This document shows, piece after piece, positions 37,306 to 46,994 of a stretch of 64,000 bases of DNA. A program made the position numbers and the translations under genes. Origin of the DNA: Serratia ficaria (lineage in GTDB: Bacteria; Pseudomonadota; Gammaproteobacteria; Enterobacterales; Enterobacteriaceae). The stretch spans positions 2,666,001 through 2,730,000 of the forward strand of contig NZ_LT906479.1 of assembly GCF_900187015.1 (NCBI RefSeq). Direction: 5' to 3'. Each line of letters opens with the position of its first letter. Positions within the stretch are counted from its first letter, which is position 1. Below the pieces are notes generated by a model, which saw only the letters and a list, made by a program, of their open reading frames with translations, was not told the origin of the DNA and searched no databases.

Positions 37306-38133
37306 ATGACCGAGACTTCTTCACCGGAAAGCGCTGAGGGCCTGCCGGTATCCGCCGTCAGCGGCGATCCTTTCAAAGGCGATCCCAACTTTATGGCCTC
37401 GCTGGCGCGCGGGCTGGAGGTGATCCAGGCGTTTACCCCACAGCGGCGCCTGATGTCGATCTCGCAGATCAGCCAAAAGACCGGCATTCCGCGCGCGGCG
37501 GTGCGCCGCTGCCTGTATACGCTCAACAAGCTGGGGTTCGTCTACGCGCAGGACGGCAAGAATTTTGAGCTGCGGCCGCGCATTCTGGCGCTGGCGCACG
37601 CTTACCTGGGCTCCACGCCGTTGGCCAAAACCACCCAGCCGGTACTGAAGCACATCAGCCAGGTGCTGAACGAGTCCTGCTCCATCGCCACGCTGGACGG
37701 CGACAATATCTTGTATATCGCCCGCGCCTCCAGCGAACGCATCATGACCATCGATCTGAACATCGGCAGCCGCCTGCCGGCGTTCGCCACCTCGATGGGC
37801 CGCGTGCTGCTGAGCCATTTGCCGCCTGAGAAACGCGAGGATTACCTCCAGCGCCTGACGCTGGTGCGCTATACCCGACACACCGTCGGTTCGATCGAAA
37901 AGCTGCGCGAAGAGCTGGGGCGGGTGCGGGCGCAGGGCTACGCCATCAACGATCAGGAGCTGGAAATCGGCCTGCGCTCGATAGCGGTGCCGATCGCCGA
38001 CGCCAACGGCGGCGTCGCCGCGGCGCTGAACGTCGGCGTGCAGGCGGGACAGGTCCCGGTCAGCGAACTGACCGGGCGCATTCTGCCCATCCTGCGGGAA
38101 AGCGCGCAGGAGCTGTCACTGCTGGCTCACTGA
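37306..38133 (+). CDS. IclR-family regulator of aromatic catabolism (PcaR/PobR type)
   Basis: The start at 37306 ([20 protein letters not shown]) follows AGGAG by 7 bases and gives 275 residues. The HTH is [20 protein letters not shown] followed by [11 protein letters not shown]. The effector domain has [40 protein letters not shown] and [20 protein letters not shown], all typical of the PcaR/PcaU/PobR subgroup. [20 protein letters not shown] opens the domain as in PcaR. The best guess is control of pobA, pcaK, pcaBC and the second transporter in response to beta-ketoadipate or 4-hydroxybenzoate. Its 3' end overlaps convergent dsdA by 7 bases. Confidence 0.92.
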   Translation: MTETSSPESAEGLPVSAVSGDPFKGDPNFMASLARGLEVIQAFTPQRRLMSISQISQKTGIPRAAVRRCLYTLNKLGFVYAQDGKNFELRPRILALAHAYLGSTPLAKTTQPVLKHISQVLNESCSIATLDGDNILYIARASSERIMTIDLNIGSRLPAFATSMGRVLLSHLPPEKREDYLQRLTLVRYTRHTVGSIEKLREELGRVRAQGYAINDQELEIGLRSIAVPIADANGGVAAALNVGVQAGQVPVSELTGRILPILRESAQELSLLAH

Positions 38134-39464
38134 GCGGCGCGCGCGGCGGCGAGGTATTTCGCCATCTCCGCCTCCGGCACCATGCCGCCGCCGGTCGCCC
38201 ATACCAGATGGGTCGCCTGCGCCATGCGTTCTGCGCTCAGCCCGCGTTCGCGCAACCAGGCATGATCGGCCGCCAGCCGCCAGGGGCCCGCCATGCCGGC
38301 CAGCGCCGAAGGCTCCAGCCGGATGCCTTCCTGCCGATCCAACAGCCCCAGCAGCGCGAACATCTCGCCGTCGTCGAGAGTGTAAAAGGCGCTGAGCAGG
38401 CGCTCCATCGCCCGGCCGACGAAACCGGAGGCGCGGCCGACCGCCAGCCCGTCCGCCGCGGTGTGGTTATCGATGCCGAGATCCTGCACCGCGATGCCGT
38501 CATGCAGCCCGCTGTAAACGCCGAGCAGCATGCAGGGCGAGTGCGTCGGCTCGGCGAAGATGCAGTGGACGTGATCGCCGAACGCCAGTTTCAGCCCAAA
38601 GGCCACGCCGCCCGGCCCGCCGCCCACGCCGCACGGCAAATAGACGAACAGCGGGTGTTGCGCATCCACCCGAATGCCCTGCAGGTCGAACTGCCGCTTC
38701 AGCCGGCCACCGGCCACCGCATAGCCGAGAAACAGGGTTCGCGAGTTTTCATCGTCGATAAAGAAACAGCGCGGATCGTCCGCCGCCTGCCGCCGCCCCT
38801 GCTCGACGGCCACGCCATAATCTTCGGCGTATTCCACCACCGTTACGCCGTTGTCGCGCAGCTGTTGCTTTTTCCATTCGCGGGCGTCCGCCGACATGTG
38901 CACGCTGACGTCAAAGCCCAGCCGGGCGCTGATGATACCGATCGACAACCCCAGGTTGCCGGTGGAGCCGACGGCGATGCGATACCGGCTGAAAAACTCG
39001 CGCAACGGCGCCGAAAACAGCGTGGCGTAGTCGTCGGTCAAGGTCAGCAGCCCGGCCTCCAGCGCCAGCTTTTCCGCGTGCGCCAACACTTCATAAATGC
39101 CGCCGCGCGCCTTGATGGAGCCGGAGATCGGCAGGTGGCTGTCCTTCTTCAGCCACAGGCGGCCGCGCAGCGCCAGGCCGTAACGCAGATCCAGCGCCTG
39201 TTGCATGGCGGGAATGGCGACCAGCGGCGATTCGATCATCCCATTGGCGGCCCGCGTCTCTGGAAACGCCGCACTCAGGTAAGGGGCGAAACGCGCCAGG
39301 CGCCGCTCCGCGTCGGCCACATCCTCCGCGCTCAGCCCGACGTAGGGCAGCCCGGCCTGCAGCGTGGTCGCGCGCGGGTTGAACCAGGTAACGGGCTGCA
39401 GCGCCGCCATTTGCTGCAGCAGCGGGTGCCGCGCCACCAGTTGCTGAATCTCGGTTTCTTGCAT
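38127..39464 (-). CDS. dsdA: D-serine dehydratase (D-serine ammonia-lyase)
   Basis: This cytoplasmic PLP enzyme converts D-serine to pyruvate and ammonia, and it detoxifies D-serine. The 445-residue length fits DsdA. The PLP Lys lies in [20 protein letters not shown]. The glycine loop that holds PLP phosphate is [13 protein letters not shown], and [20 protein letters not shown] is another conserved block. The usual partners dsdC (LysR) and dsdX (permease) are not adjacent, so the gene stands alone here. It reads away from the VIT-family gene's upstream neighbour. Confidence 0.95.
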   Translation of the reverse strand: MQETEIQQLVARHPLLQQMAALQPVTWFNPRATTLQAGLPYVGLSAEDVADAERRLARFAPYLSAAFPETRAANGMIESPLVAIPAMQQALDLRYGLALRGRLWLKKDSHLPISGSIKARGGIYEVLAHAEKLALEAGLLTLTDDYATLFSAPLREFFSRYRIAVGSTGNLGLSIGIISARLGFDVSVHMSADAREWKKQQLRDNGVTVVEYAEDYGVAVEQGRRQAADDPRCFFIDDENSRTLFLGYAVAGGRLKRQFDLQGIRVDAQHPLFVYLPCGVGGGPGGVAFGLKLAFGDHVHCIFAEPTHSPCMLLGVYSGLHDGIAVQDLGIDNHTAADGLAVGRASGFVGRAMERLLSAFYTLDDGEMFALLGLLDRQEGIRLEPSALAGMAGPWRLAADHAWLRERGLSAERMAQATHLVWATGGGMVPEAEMAKYLAAARAAQ

Positions 39465-39580
39465 CGGGTTTCCCTGTCGTGAGTGCCGGTGCGCAATAAC
39501 ATGCCGTTAACGCCGCCGGCTGACAAATGATAAAAACTAAGCTTAACATGCAGCAGATTGATGCAAGCGCCGGCAACCCG

Positions 39581-40267
39581 TCAGGACAGGCCGCCAAACA
39601 GCATGCCGACGCCGGAAGCCACCGCCATCGCCAGCGCGCTCCAGATCAGGATGCGCGCAATGCCGGGCAGCACCGGGGCGCCGCCGGTTTTGGCGGCGAC
39701 GCCGCCGAGAATGCCCAGCGAAATCAGGGCGGACAGCACGATCGCCGGCCGGGCGTAAAGCGCGGGCGCCAGCAGCGTCACCAGCAGGGGCAGCAACGCG
39801 CCGACGGAAAAACTCAGGGCCGAAGCCAGCGCGGCCTGCAGCGGCCGGGCGCGGGTGATGGCGGAAATCCCCAGCTCATCGCGGGCGTGCGCCGCCAGGG
39901 CGTCATGCGCCATCAGCTTTTCGGCCACCTGCCTGGCCAGCGCCGGATCCAACCCGCGGTGCACGTAGATCGCCGTCAATTCGCGCGACTCGCCCGGGTA
40001 ATCGCTGAGCAGCTCCGATTGCTCTTCCGCCAGCGCGGCCTTTTCGGTATCCGCCTGCGAAGACACGGAGACATACTCGCCGGTGGCCATCGACATCGCG
40101 CCCGCCACCAACCCGGCGATGCCGGCGATGGTCAGCGCGGCGTGCGTCGCATTGGCCGCCGCCACGCCGAGCAATAAGCTGGCCGTCGAGACAATCCCGT
40201 CGTTGGCGCCGAGCACCGCAGCCCGAAGCCAGCCTATGCGCGCCATGCTGTGCCGCTCTTTATGCAT
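39581..40267 (-). CDS. VIT1/CCC1-family membrane protein
   Basis: The 228-residue protein has about five membrane helices and belongs to the vacuolar iron transporter (VIT) family. Diagnostic parts are GANDGIVSTASLLLGVAAAN near the start, AGAMSMATGEYVSVSSQADT, EKAALAEEQSELLSDYPGES, and RPLQAALASALSFSVGALLP. Eukaryotic members move Fe2+ or Mn2+ into vacuoles; bacterial members are thought to export metals from the cytoplasm. MARIGWLRAAVL may be the true start (residue 8). It stands alone, with no visible metal-responsive site. Confidence 0.9.
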   Translation of the reverse strand: MHKERHSMARIGWLRAAVLGANDGIVSTASLLLGVAAANATHAALTIAGIAGLVAGAMSMATGEYVSVSSQADTEKAALAEEQSELLSDYPGESRELTAIYVHRGLDPALARQVAEKLMAHDALAAHARDELGISAITRARPLQAALASALSFSVGALLPLLVTLLAPALYARPAIVLSALISLGILGGVAAKTGGAPVLPGIARILIWSALAMAVASGVGMLFGGLS

Positions 40268-40297
40268 CGGTTCCCTTCCCTCGCGGCATGGGCGCCG

Positions 40298-40771
40298 TTA
40301 CCCGCGCGCCGCCGCTTCCAGCCCGGCGATGTCGATTTTCACCATCTGCAGCATCGCTTCGGTGACTCGCCTGACTCTGGCGTCGTCGCTATCGTTCATC
40401 AGCTCGGTCAACCGCTTGGGGATAATCTGCCAGTACAGCCCCCAGCGGTCGCGCAGCCAGCCGCATTGTTCTATCTTGCCGCCTTCGCTCAGCCCGGCCC
40501 ACAGCCGATCGATTTCCGCCTGATCGTCGCATTCAACCATCACCGAGAAACTGTGGTTGAACGGCTCCATCTGGCCGGCCTCAAACGCCGCATAGCGCTG
40601 ATCGCCGAGCGTGAACGACGCCATTTTAACGCTGCCGGACGGGCCGCTCGGCGTATCCGCCAGCAGCACCGAGCGCCAGGTCACCGATGAACCGGGGATC
40701 AGAGAGACATACAGGTTCAACGCCCCGTCCATGTCCTTTTCGAACCACAGATGTTGGGTAATTTTGGTCAT
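40298..40771 (-). CDS. VOC-superfamily protein (PhnB-like, 3-dmu-9_3-mt domain)
   Basis: The 157-residue cytoplasmic protein has a single vicinal-oxygen-chelate fold. It matches the PhnB-like domain by its start KITQHLWFEKDMDGALNLYV, the middle FTLGDQRYAAFEAGQMEPFN and CGWLRDRWGLYWQIIPKRLT. Family members are of unknown enzymology, often encoded near stress or small-molecule genes. It lies 12 bases after the DUF1428 gene, and the two probably share a transcript. Confidence 0.9.
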   Translation of the reverse strand: MTKITQHLWFEKDMDGALNLYVSLIPGSSVTWRSVLLADTPSGPSGSVKMASFTLGDQRYAAFEAGQMEPFNHSFSVMVECDDQAEIDRLWAGLSEGGKIEQCGWLRDRWGLYWQIIPKRLTELMNDSDDARVRRVTEAMLQMVKIDIAGLEAAARG

Positions 40772-40783
40772 CGGATCCCCCCG

Positions 40784-41137
40784 CTATTCGTCGAGTATCG
40801 GCGCAAAGCCGCCGAAGATCATCCGCTTCCCGTCGAACGGCATCTGCTCGCCAAAGGCTTTCATGCGCGGATCGTTCATCATCTTTTGGTTAGCGGCGTC
40901 GCGCACCGCTTTGGAGGGATACTCTATCCAGCTGAACACCACCACTTCCCCGGCTTCGGCCTTCACCGCGCCGCGAAAGTCGGTGAGTTTGCCGTCGGGC
41001 ACGTCGTCGCCCCAACACTCCACCACGCGCGTGGCGCCGAACTCCTTGAACAGCGGCGCGGCGGCCGCGGCCAGCTGATGGTACGCCTCCTTATTGGCGG
41101 CCGGTACCGCCACGACAAAACCGTCTACATAGCTCAT
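40784..41137 (-). CDS. DUF1428 family protein (dimeric alpha-beta barrel)
   Basis: The start at 41137 ([20 protein letters not shown]) follows GAGGAACCTGAAG; a longer frame is unlikely. The 117-residue protein is a typical DUF1428 member, with the conserved [20 protein letters not shown] and DEVVVFSW-like strand [19 protein letters not shown] and [19 protein letters not shown] at the end. The fold is a ferredoxin-like dimeric barrel. Function is unknown. It lies immediately upstream of the VOC gene. Confidence 0.92.
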   Translation of the reverse strand: MSYVDGFVVAVPAANKEAYHQLAAAAAPLFKEFGATRVVECWGDDVPDGKLTDFRGAVKAEAGEVVVFSWIEYPSKAVRDAANQKMMNDPRMKAFGEQMPFDGKRMIFGGFAPILDE

Positions 41138-41240
41138 CTTCAGGTTCCTCTTGTCCGAGAAAGACCGTCGGTCAGGCGCCGGCGAGATGCCGATGCCCCT
41201 TACCATTTTAGACGTCGTGGCCGAGGCGCGCCGGGGGGGA

Positions 41241-42674
41241 TTAGATGTCGCTGTAAATCAAGGGGAAGGATTCCGGCGTGGCGACCTGGTTGCGGCCGGC
41301 GTTTTTCGCCTTGTACACCGCCAGGTCCGCCATCTTCAGCAGGCCGTCGAGATTTTGCCCGGCACCGCCGAGGCAGGTGACCATGCCGATGCTGACGGTG
41401 ATCTGCAGCGGATTGCCGGCCGGCATGACGATCGCCTGCGCTTCGGTTTGCCGCCGCAGGCGCTCGGCCAGCTGCATTGCCTGCTGCTGCTGGCCGAGCG
41501 CGGCGACAATCGCAAACTCTTCGCCGCCCATGCGGCCGAACAGGTCGCCGTCGCGCAGGTTGCCGGCAATCGCCTGGGTAAAAGCCATCAACGCCGCATC
41601 GCCGCCGGCGTGGCCGAAGCGATCGTTAATCGATTTGAAATAGTCGATGTCCAGCATCATCACGCAGATCAGCTCGCCCTTCTGGGCCACCAACCGCGCC
41701 CCGCGCTGCATAAAGGCATTGCGGGTCAGCACGTGGGTCAGCGCGTCGTGGTTGGCCACGTGCTCCAGCGTGCTCAACAGCGTATTGCGGGCAAAGTTCA
41801 TGCTGGCGACGGCGATCGGCCCCAGCGCCAGCAGCGCCACGCCCAGGCGCATCGACACCGTATTCTGCAGCACGTTCATATCGAGATTGGTGGAGATCAG
41901 CCCCAGATCGATCGCCAGGTGGCACCACAGCACATAGCCCAGCACGGCGATCATGGTGCTGAACAGCGAGAACGACATCGCCAGCCACAGCAGCACCGGC
42001 ATCGGAAAGATCACCGCGCCGGGGCCGCCGACCAACAGGCTGCAGACGCAGGCCAGCAGCAACAGCGCCAGCACCGCGAGCTTTCTGCCGAGGTCCCGCC
42101 ACTGGCACCGGCGGCGCGCCAAGCTGCGCAAACAGGTTTGCCAGTCGGCGGGAAAGGCCAGGATAAACGGCATCAGCGTGACGTAGTTGGTGAACTCCGA
42201 TGAAAACCACAGCGCCAGCGCGGTAAAATACGGCCGGTCGAACAACAGCCGCGAAACGCCGGCGCCCGCCAGACCGGTGACGGCCGCGCTGACCAGGCAG
42301 ATGCCGAACAGATACATGCTGGAAGAACCGCGTTGCAGCATGCGGGTTGGCGGCTGCAGCCGCATAAACAGCAGGTAGCCCAGCACCACCCCCGCCAGGT
42401 TGGCGCCGTTGAGCAGCGCGGCCCGGCCGAAGGGGCTGCCGGTCAGCAGATCCGCCGCAAGATAACCGAGCGCCGCCATGCCCCAACCGTAGCGATTGGC
42501 CAGTTTGGGATTACGGGCAAGCACCGCCAGCAACACCGCGTTTGCCGGCCAGAAGACCGCCAGAAAACCGGTCGGTCGGCTCAGGATGCCCAGCATGCAG
42601 GCGGCGAACACCAGCAGGAAGACGATGAACGCCTGCCAAAATTTGGACGTGTCGGGCAACGGAGTGGTTCGCAT
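41241..42674 (-). CDS. MASE1-domain diguanylate cyclase (GGDEF)
   Basis: This membrane enzyme makes cyclic-di-GMP. The N-terminal ~300 residues form a MASE1-type sensor with about eight helices ([20 protein letters not shown] and [20 protein letters not shown] are early blocks). The C-terminal GGDEF domain starts near [19 protein letters not shown]. The active site is [12 protein letters not shown], and an RxxD inhibitory site (RDGD) lies five residues before it, so product feedback is likely. I use ATG 42674 ([16 protein letters not shown], 477 residues); ATGs at 42701 and 42746 are possible and no start has a strong ribosome site. It is monocistronic. Confidence 0.92.
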   Translation of the reverse strand: MRTTPLPDTSKFWQAFIVFLLVFAACMLGILSRPTGFLAVFWPANAVLLAVLARNPKLANRYGWGMAALGYLAADLLTGSPFGRAALLNGANLAGVVLGYLLFMRLQPPTRMLQRGSSSMYLFGICLVSAAVTGLAGAGVSRLLFDRPYFTALALWFSSEFTNYVTLMPFILAFPADWQTCLRSLARRRCQWRDLGRKLAVLALLLLACVCSLLVGGPGAVIFPMPVLLWLAMSFSLFSTMIAVLGYVLWCHLAIDLGLISTNLDMNVLQNTVSMRLGVALLALGPIAVASMNFARNTLLSTLEHVANHDALTHVLTRNAFMQRGARLVAQKGELICVMMLDIDYFKSINDRFGHAGGDAALMAFTQAIAGNLRDGDLFGRMGGEEFAIVAALGQQQQAMQLAERLRRQTEAQAIVMPAGNPLQITVSIGMVTCLGGAGQNLDGLLKMADLAVYKAKNAGRNQVATPESFPLIYSDI

Positions 42675-42967
42675 CTCGGATCCAGAGGCTTTCGCTAGCA
42701 TAAGGTGACATCCCGCTTGCGCCACAACGTTATGGACTCGCGTCATGGCAGCCGGCGCCGAGGATAAAGTGAGCGGCCAGCCCGGCTATTATTGCCAGTT
42801 TTACAGGTCCGATCACCTGTTTCTTGATCGAAAAAAAACCATAGGCGTATCAATGTGTTGAAATTCCCGGCCGCCGGCGCCGGGCATCGCTCATTTTCCC
42901 ATTAATCATTAATTACATAACGCCGCATAACGTAACCCTCTTTCCTTCGCGCCGGGCGGCGAAAAAC

Positions 42968-42982
42968 AGATAATGATTATCA
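42968..42982 (+). promoter_or_regulatory. Fur box upstream of the iron-type binding protein
   Basis: AGATAATGATTATCA matches the 7-1-7 Fur consensus TGATAATGATTATCA at 14 of 15 positions. It lies 24 bases before the start codon at 43006, over the expected promoter. The rest of the 331-base spacer (42675-43005) contains no visible gene. Confidence 0.8.
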
Positions 42983-43005
42983 CTTCCCCATTGACGAGAC
43001 AAACG

Positions 43006-44109
43006 ATGAAATCCCCCGTGAGCCGCCTGGTGTGCGCGTTGGCGCTGGCGTTGCCGTTGAGCGGCTTCGCCACCGCCTACCCCCTGACCGTTACCGATAT
43101 GGACGGCCGCAAGGTCACCCTCAGCCATGAGCCGCAACACGTCATCCTGCAGGACGGCCGCGACATCCTGACGCTGGCGTTGCTGGATCGCGAAGATCCG
43201 TTCCGCCGGGTGGTCGCCTGGAACAACATGCCGAAGAAACAGGATACCGCCACCTGGACGCTGCTGAAGAGCACCTGGCCGCAGGCGGCGGGCATTTTGG
43301 ATATGGGGTTTAACGATCAGGGCCAGGTCGATTTGGAAAGCGTGATCGCCAAGCGGCCGGATCTGATGATCGCCCAGCTGCGGGCCAAAGCGGCGCTGGA
43401 ACAGTCCGGCGTCCTGACGTCGCTGAAAGGGCTGCATATTCCGGTGGTGTTCGTCGATTACGAACTGAACCCGGCCAAAAACACCGCCCCCAGCATAGAT
43501 TTGCTGGGCCGGGTGTTGAATCAGGAGACGCGCGCCAGGGAGTATACCGACTTCTATCGGCAGAAATATCGGGCTATCCGGCAGCAGGTGGCGGCGATCA
43601 AGATCAAGCCGACGGTATTTATCGAGCCGATCGCCGGCAACAGCGACAACTGCTGCTTTACCCACTCGCACAACGGCTGGGGCGGTTTGGTCGAATCGGT
43701 GGGGGCCACCAATATCGGCTCCAGCCTGCTGCCGGGCGGCGCCGGGTTTGTTTCGCTGGAAAAAATCATCGCCATGAAGCCGGACGTCTACCTGATGACC
43801 GGCTCGGTGCGCCCGAACGCCAACGTGATCCCGTTTGGTTACAACGTTTCCGCGCCAGCGGTCGCCGACGCCTTCGACAAGCTGACCCGGCGCACCGGCG
43901 TCGCCAACCTGGCGCCGGTGGAGGATCATCGGGCATATGGCGTTTACCACCACTTCTACAACCACCCGTACAACATCATCGGCATGGAAATCCTGGCCAA
44001 GGACATCTATCCGCAGCAGTTCGGCCAGCTCGATCCCACCGCCGATTACCATCGGCTGATCCGGAAGTTTACCCGCATTCCGGACCAGCCGGTGATCCTG
44101 TCGCATTAA
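43006..44109 (+). CDS. Fur-regulated periplasmic binding protein for iron/siderophore (FecB/BtuF type)
   Basis: The start at 43006 (MKSPVSRLVCALALALPLSG) gives 367 residues with a Sec signal cleaved near SGFATA. The domain is the TroA/FecB-type binding fold: LTVTDMDGRKVTLSHEPQHV at the start, LESVIAKRPDLMIAQL, FVDYELNPAKNTAPSIDLLG, and IAMKPDVYLMTGSVRPNANV. The ligand is probably ferric siderophore or haem because of the Fur box upstream. No permease, ATPase or receptor gene is adjacent, so it must work with components elsewhere. The region HSHNGWGGLVESVGATNIGS resembles the end of the first lobe. Confidence 0.88.
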   Translation: MKSPVSRLVCALALALPLSGFATAYPLTVTDMDGRKVTLSHEPQHVILQDGRDILTLALLDREDPFRRVVAWNNMPKKQDTATWTLLKSTWPQAAGILDMGFNDQGQVDLESVIAKRPDLMIAQLRAKAALEQSGVLTSLKGLHIPVVFVDYELNPAKNTAPSIDLLGRVLNQETRAREYTDFYRQKYRAIRQQVAAIKIKPTVFIEPIAGNSDNCCFTHSHNGWGGLVESVGATNIGSSLLPGGAGFVSLEKIIAMKPDVYLMTGSVRPNANVIPFGYNVSAPAVADAFDKLTRRTGVANLAPVEDHRAYGVYHHFYNHPYNIIGMEILAKDIYPQQFGQLDPTADYHRLIRKFTRIPDQPVILSH

Positions 44110-44130
44110 CCCGGCGATGGCTGGCCGGGC

Positions 44131-45801
44131 TTATGCCCGGTACACCCGCGCCTCGAAAGGCCGCAGCCGCTGCGGCTCGCCGCCCTGCGGATAGTTGCCC
44201 AACCGCGGCCGCCAGCGCGCCAATGCCAGCCGATGCGGATCGACCTGCAGCTCCTGCGCGCTGAGGTTGCACAGCACCAGCCACCGTTGGTCGTTCAGGC
44301 TGCGGGTGTAGGCGTAGATATGCGGGTGCTCGGCCAGCTGCAGCTGATAGCGGCCATACACCAGCGCCGGCGTGGCCTTGCGCAGCCGGATCAGCGCCCG
44401 GTAGAAGTTGAACACCGAGTCGGCTTCGTCAAGCTGGCGCGCCGCGTTGATTGTCCGGTAATTCGGGTTGACGGCAAACCAGGGCTGCGCGCGGCTGAAA
44501 CCGGCGTGCGGTCCGTCGCTCCACTGCATCGGCGTGCGCGCGTTATCGCGCCCGCTGCGGCTGAGAAACGCCAGGATCTGCGCCTCGTCCATGCCCCGCT
44601 CACGCAGCTGCGCCGCACGATTGCGCGCCGCCACGTCGTCGAAGTCGTTCAGACCGGCGAAGCGGGTGTTGGTCATGCCCAGCTCCTGCCCCTGATAGAT
44701 AAAAGGGGTGCCCTGCATCAGAAAATACAGCGCGGCGATGGCGGTGGCGCTTTCCCGCCAGTAGCGCCCGTCGTCGCCCCATGCGGATACCACGCGCGGA
44801 ATGTCATGGTTTTCGACGTACAGCGCGTTCCAGCCCTTGCCCTCCAGCAGCGTTTGCCAGCGGGTGAAGATGTGTTTCAGCCCCATCACGTCCAGCCCGG
44901 CGCCCGGCGAACGTCGGTGCCCGGTTTCCCACAGCTTGACGTGTTCGAACTGGAAAATCATGTTCAGCCGGCCGTGCCGTTCGCCCACCCAGTCCTCGCC
45001 CTGCTCCGCCGAGGCGCCGTTCATCTCGCCGACCGTCATGATGTCGTAGCGGTTAAACACCTGTCGGCACATGTCATCGACGTAATCCAGCAGGCCCGGG
45101 TAGTTGAGGTGGCGCTCGAACGACGGCACATGGCGCAATCCCTGCGGGTTGGGCAGGTCGCTCAGGCCCGGCTGTTTTTTCATATGGCAGATGGCGTCGA
45201 TGCGAAAGCCGTCGATGCCCTTGTCCAGCCACCAGCGCATCATGTCGTACAGCGCCGCGCGCACCTCGGGGTTTTCCCAGTTGAGATCCGGCTGGCGTTC
45301 GGAGAACAGGTGCAGGAAATACTGCTCGCTGCCGGGGTGGTATTTCCAGGCCGAGCCGTTGAAGATGCTTTCCCAGTTGTTGGGTTCGGCGCCGTTTTTG
45401 CCGTCGCGCCAGATATACCAGTCGCGTTTGGCGCTGGATTTCGACGATCGGGATTCGATAAACCACGGATGTTCGTCCGAGGTGTGATTCACCACCAGAT
45501 CCAGGATCAACCGCATGCCGCGGGCGTGCGTCTCGGCCAGCAGGCGGTCAAAATCCGCCATGCTGCCGAACTCCGTCATGATCGCCTGGTAGTCGCTGAT
45601 GTCGTAGCCGTTATCGTCATTGGGCGATCGGTACATCGGGCAGATCCAAAGCACGTCGACGCCCAGCCGCTGCAGATAATCCAGCCGGTCGGCAATGCCG
45701 TTCAGATCGCCGATGCCATCGCCGTTGGAGTCCATAAAGCTGCGCGGGTAGATCTGATAGACCACCGCCTCTTTCCACCATCGCGCCGTTTCGCCGCTCA
45801 T
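44131..45801 (-). CDS. GH13 alpha-glucosidase / isomaltulose hydrolase (PalQ-like)
   Basis: This cytoplasmic glycosidase of the oligo-1,6-glucosidase group releases glucose from short alpha-glucosides such as isomaltulose. The 556-residue length fits. The Ca-binding loop is MDSNGDGIGDLNGIADRLDY; catalytic regions are I LILDLVVNHTSDEH, II GIDGFRIDAICHMKK (nucleophile Asp), III TVGEMNGAS (acid/base Glu) and IV YVENHDIPRVVSAWG. It is the last gene of a sugar ABC operon whose order equals palEFGHKQ of Erwinia rhapontici. Specificity for isomaltulose, trehalulose or isomaltose is inferred from context. Confidence 0.93.
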   Translation of the reverse strand: MSGETARWWKEAVVYQIYPRSFMDSNGDGIGDLNGIADRLDYLQRLGVDVLWICPMYRSPNDDNGYDISDYQAIMTEFGSMADFDRLLAETHARGMRLILDLVVNHTSDEHPWFIESRSSKSSAKRDWYIWRDGKNGAEPNNWESIFNGSAWKYHPGSEQYFLHLFSERQPDLNWENPEVRAALYDMMRWWLDKGIDGFRIDAICHMKKQPGLSDLPNPQGLRHVPSFERHLNYPGLLDYVDDMCRQVFNRYDIMTVGEMNGASAEQGEDWVGERHGRLNMIFQFEHVKLWETGHRRSPGAGLDVMGLKHIFTRWQTLLEGKGWNALYVENHDIPRVVSAWGDDGRYWRESATAIAALYFLMQGTPFIYQGQELGMTNTRFAGLNDFDDVAARNRAAQLRERGMDEAQILAFLSRSGRDNARTPMQWSDGPHAGFSRAQPWFAVNPNYRTINAARQLDEADSVFNFYRALIRLRKATPALVYGRYQLQLAEHPHIYAYTRSLNDQRWLVLCNLSAQELQVDPHRLALARWRPRLGNYPQGGEPQRLRPFEARVYRA

Positions 45802-45817
45802 CGTGCGCTTGCCTCCG

Positions 45818-46933
45818 TTAATGCGTCTGTGACGATGCCAGAATGCGCGGGAAAGCCCGCCCCTGACGATCGAACAGGTAGCAGCAATCCACCGGCAGGC
45901 GCACCCCCAGCGGATCGCCGGCCCGAATGACCGAACGCTCCGGCTGCCGCACCACCCAGGGTTCGCCGGCGTTGCCGTTGTCCAGATACAGATAGGTTTC
46001 GTTGCCCATATGCTCGACGAACATCACCTCCCCCTGATATTCGCACTGCCCGGGATCGCCGCCGCGGATATGCTCCGGGCGAATGCCGACGTTGACGCTC
46101 TGGCCTTCGGCCGCCGCCGGGGTGGCGATCGGCAGCAGCAACGCCTTGCCGTTGTCCAACTCCACCACGCTTTGCCGCTCGCCGGCGCGGCGCAGAATGG
46201 CCGGGATCAGGTTCATCTTCGGCGAGCCGATAAACTGGGCGACGAATTCGTTGGCCGGCCGATCGTACAGCTCCAGCGGCGTGCCCACCTGTTCGATATG
46301 CCCTTTGTTGAGCACCACGATGCGGTCGGCCAGCGTCATCGCCTCTACCTGATCGTGGGTGACGTAAACGATGGTCGATCCCAGCCGCTGGTGCAGCGCC
46401 GCCACCTCCATGCGCATCTGCACCCGCAGCGACGCATCGAGGTTGGACAGCGGCTCGTCGAACAGAAACAGCTTGGGTTCGCGCACGATGGCGCGGCCAA
46501 TCGCCACCCGCTGCCGCTGGCCGCCGGACAAATCTTTCGGCCGACGCGTCAGCAGCGGCTCCAGCTGCAGCGCCCGCGCGCATTCACGCACCCGCCGATC
46601 GATATCCGCCTTTGCATGGCCCGCCAGCTCCAGGGCAAACGCCATGTTCTGATAAACGCTCATGTGCGGGTACAGCGCATAGGATTGGAACACCATGCCG
46701 ATGCCGCGTTCCGCCGGGGTATCGTCATTGACGTAGTTGCCGTCGATATACATGCCGCCGCCGCTGATTTCCTCCAGCCCGGCGATCATCCGCAGCAGCG
46801 TCGACTTGCCGCAGCCGGAAGGCCCGACGATCACCACGAACTCGCCGCTGTTGATCTGCAGATCCAGCGACCTTATCACCTCGGCATGAGCGCCGTAGCG
46901 TTTTTGCAGTTTTTCCAGCGTTAATTGCGCCAT
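45818..46933 (-). CDS. Sugar ABC transporter ATPase (MalK/UgpC type, PalK-like)
   Basis: The start at 46933 (MAQLTLEKLQKRYGAHAEVI) gives 371 residues. The nucleotide-binding motifs are Walker A GPSGCGKSTLLRMIAGLE, signature LSGGQRQRVAIGRAI, Walker B LFLFDEPLSNLDASLRVQM and H-loop VYVTHDQVEAMTLADRIVVL. The C-terminal ~135 residues form the OB-fold TOBE regulatory domain of carbohydrate ABC ATPases. It pairs with the two downstream-family permeases encoded in the same operon, separated from the permease genes by a GH4 gene. It lies 16 bases before the GH13 gene. Confidence 0.94.
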   Translation of the reverse strand: MAQLTLEKLQKRYGAHAEVIRSLDLQINSGEFVVIVGPSGCGKSTLLRMIAGLEEISGGGMYIDGNYVNDDTPAERGIGMVFQSYALYPHMSVYQNMAFALELAGHAKADIDRRVRECARALQLEPLLTRRPKDLSGGQRQRVAIGRAIVREPKLFLFDEPLSNLDASLRVQMRMEVAALHQRLGSTIVYVTHDQVEAMTLADRIVVLNKGHIEQVGTPLELYDRPANEFVAQFIGSPKMNLIPAILRRAGERQSVVELDNGKALLLPIATPAAAEGQSVNVGIRPEHIRGGDPGQCEYQGEVMFVEHMGNETYLYLDNGNAGEPWVVRQPERSVIRAGDPLGVRLPVDCCYLFDRQGRAFPRILASSQTH

Positions 46934-46994
46934 ATCCCCTCCGAATTGACGATGATTCATCCCAGGCGGGGCGCAAGACGCCCCGCCGCGCGGC

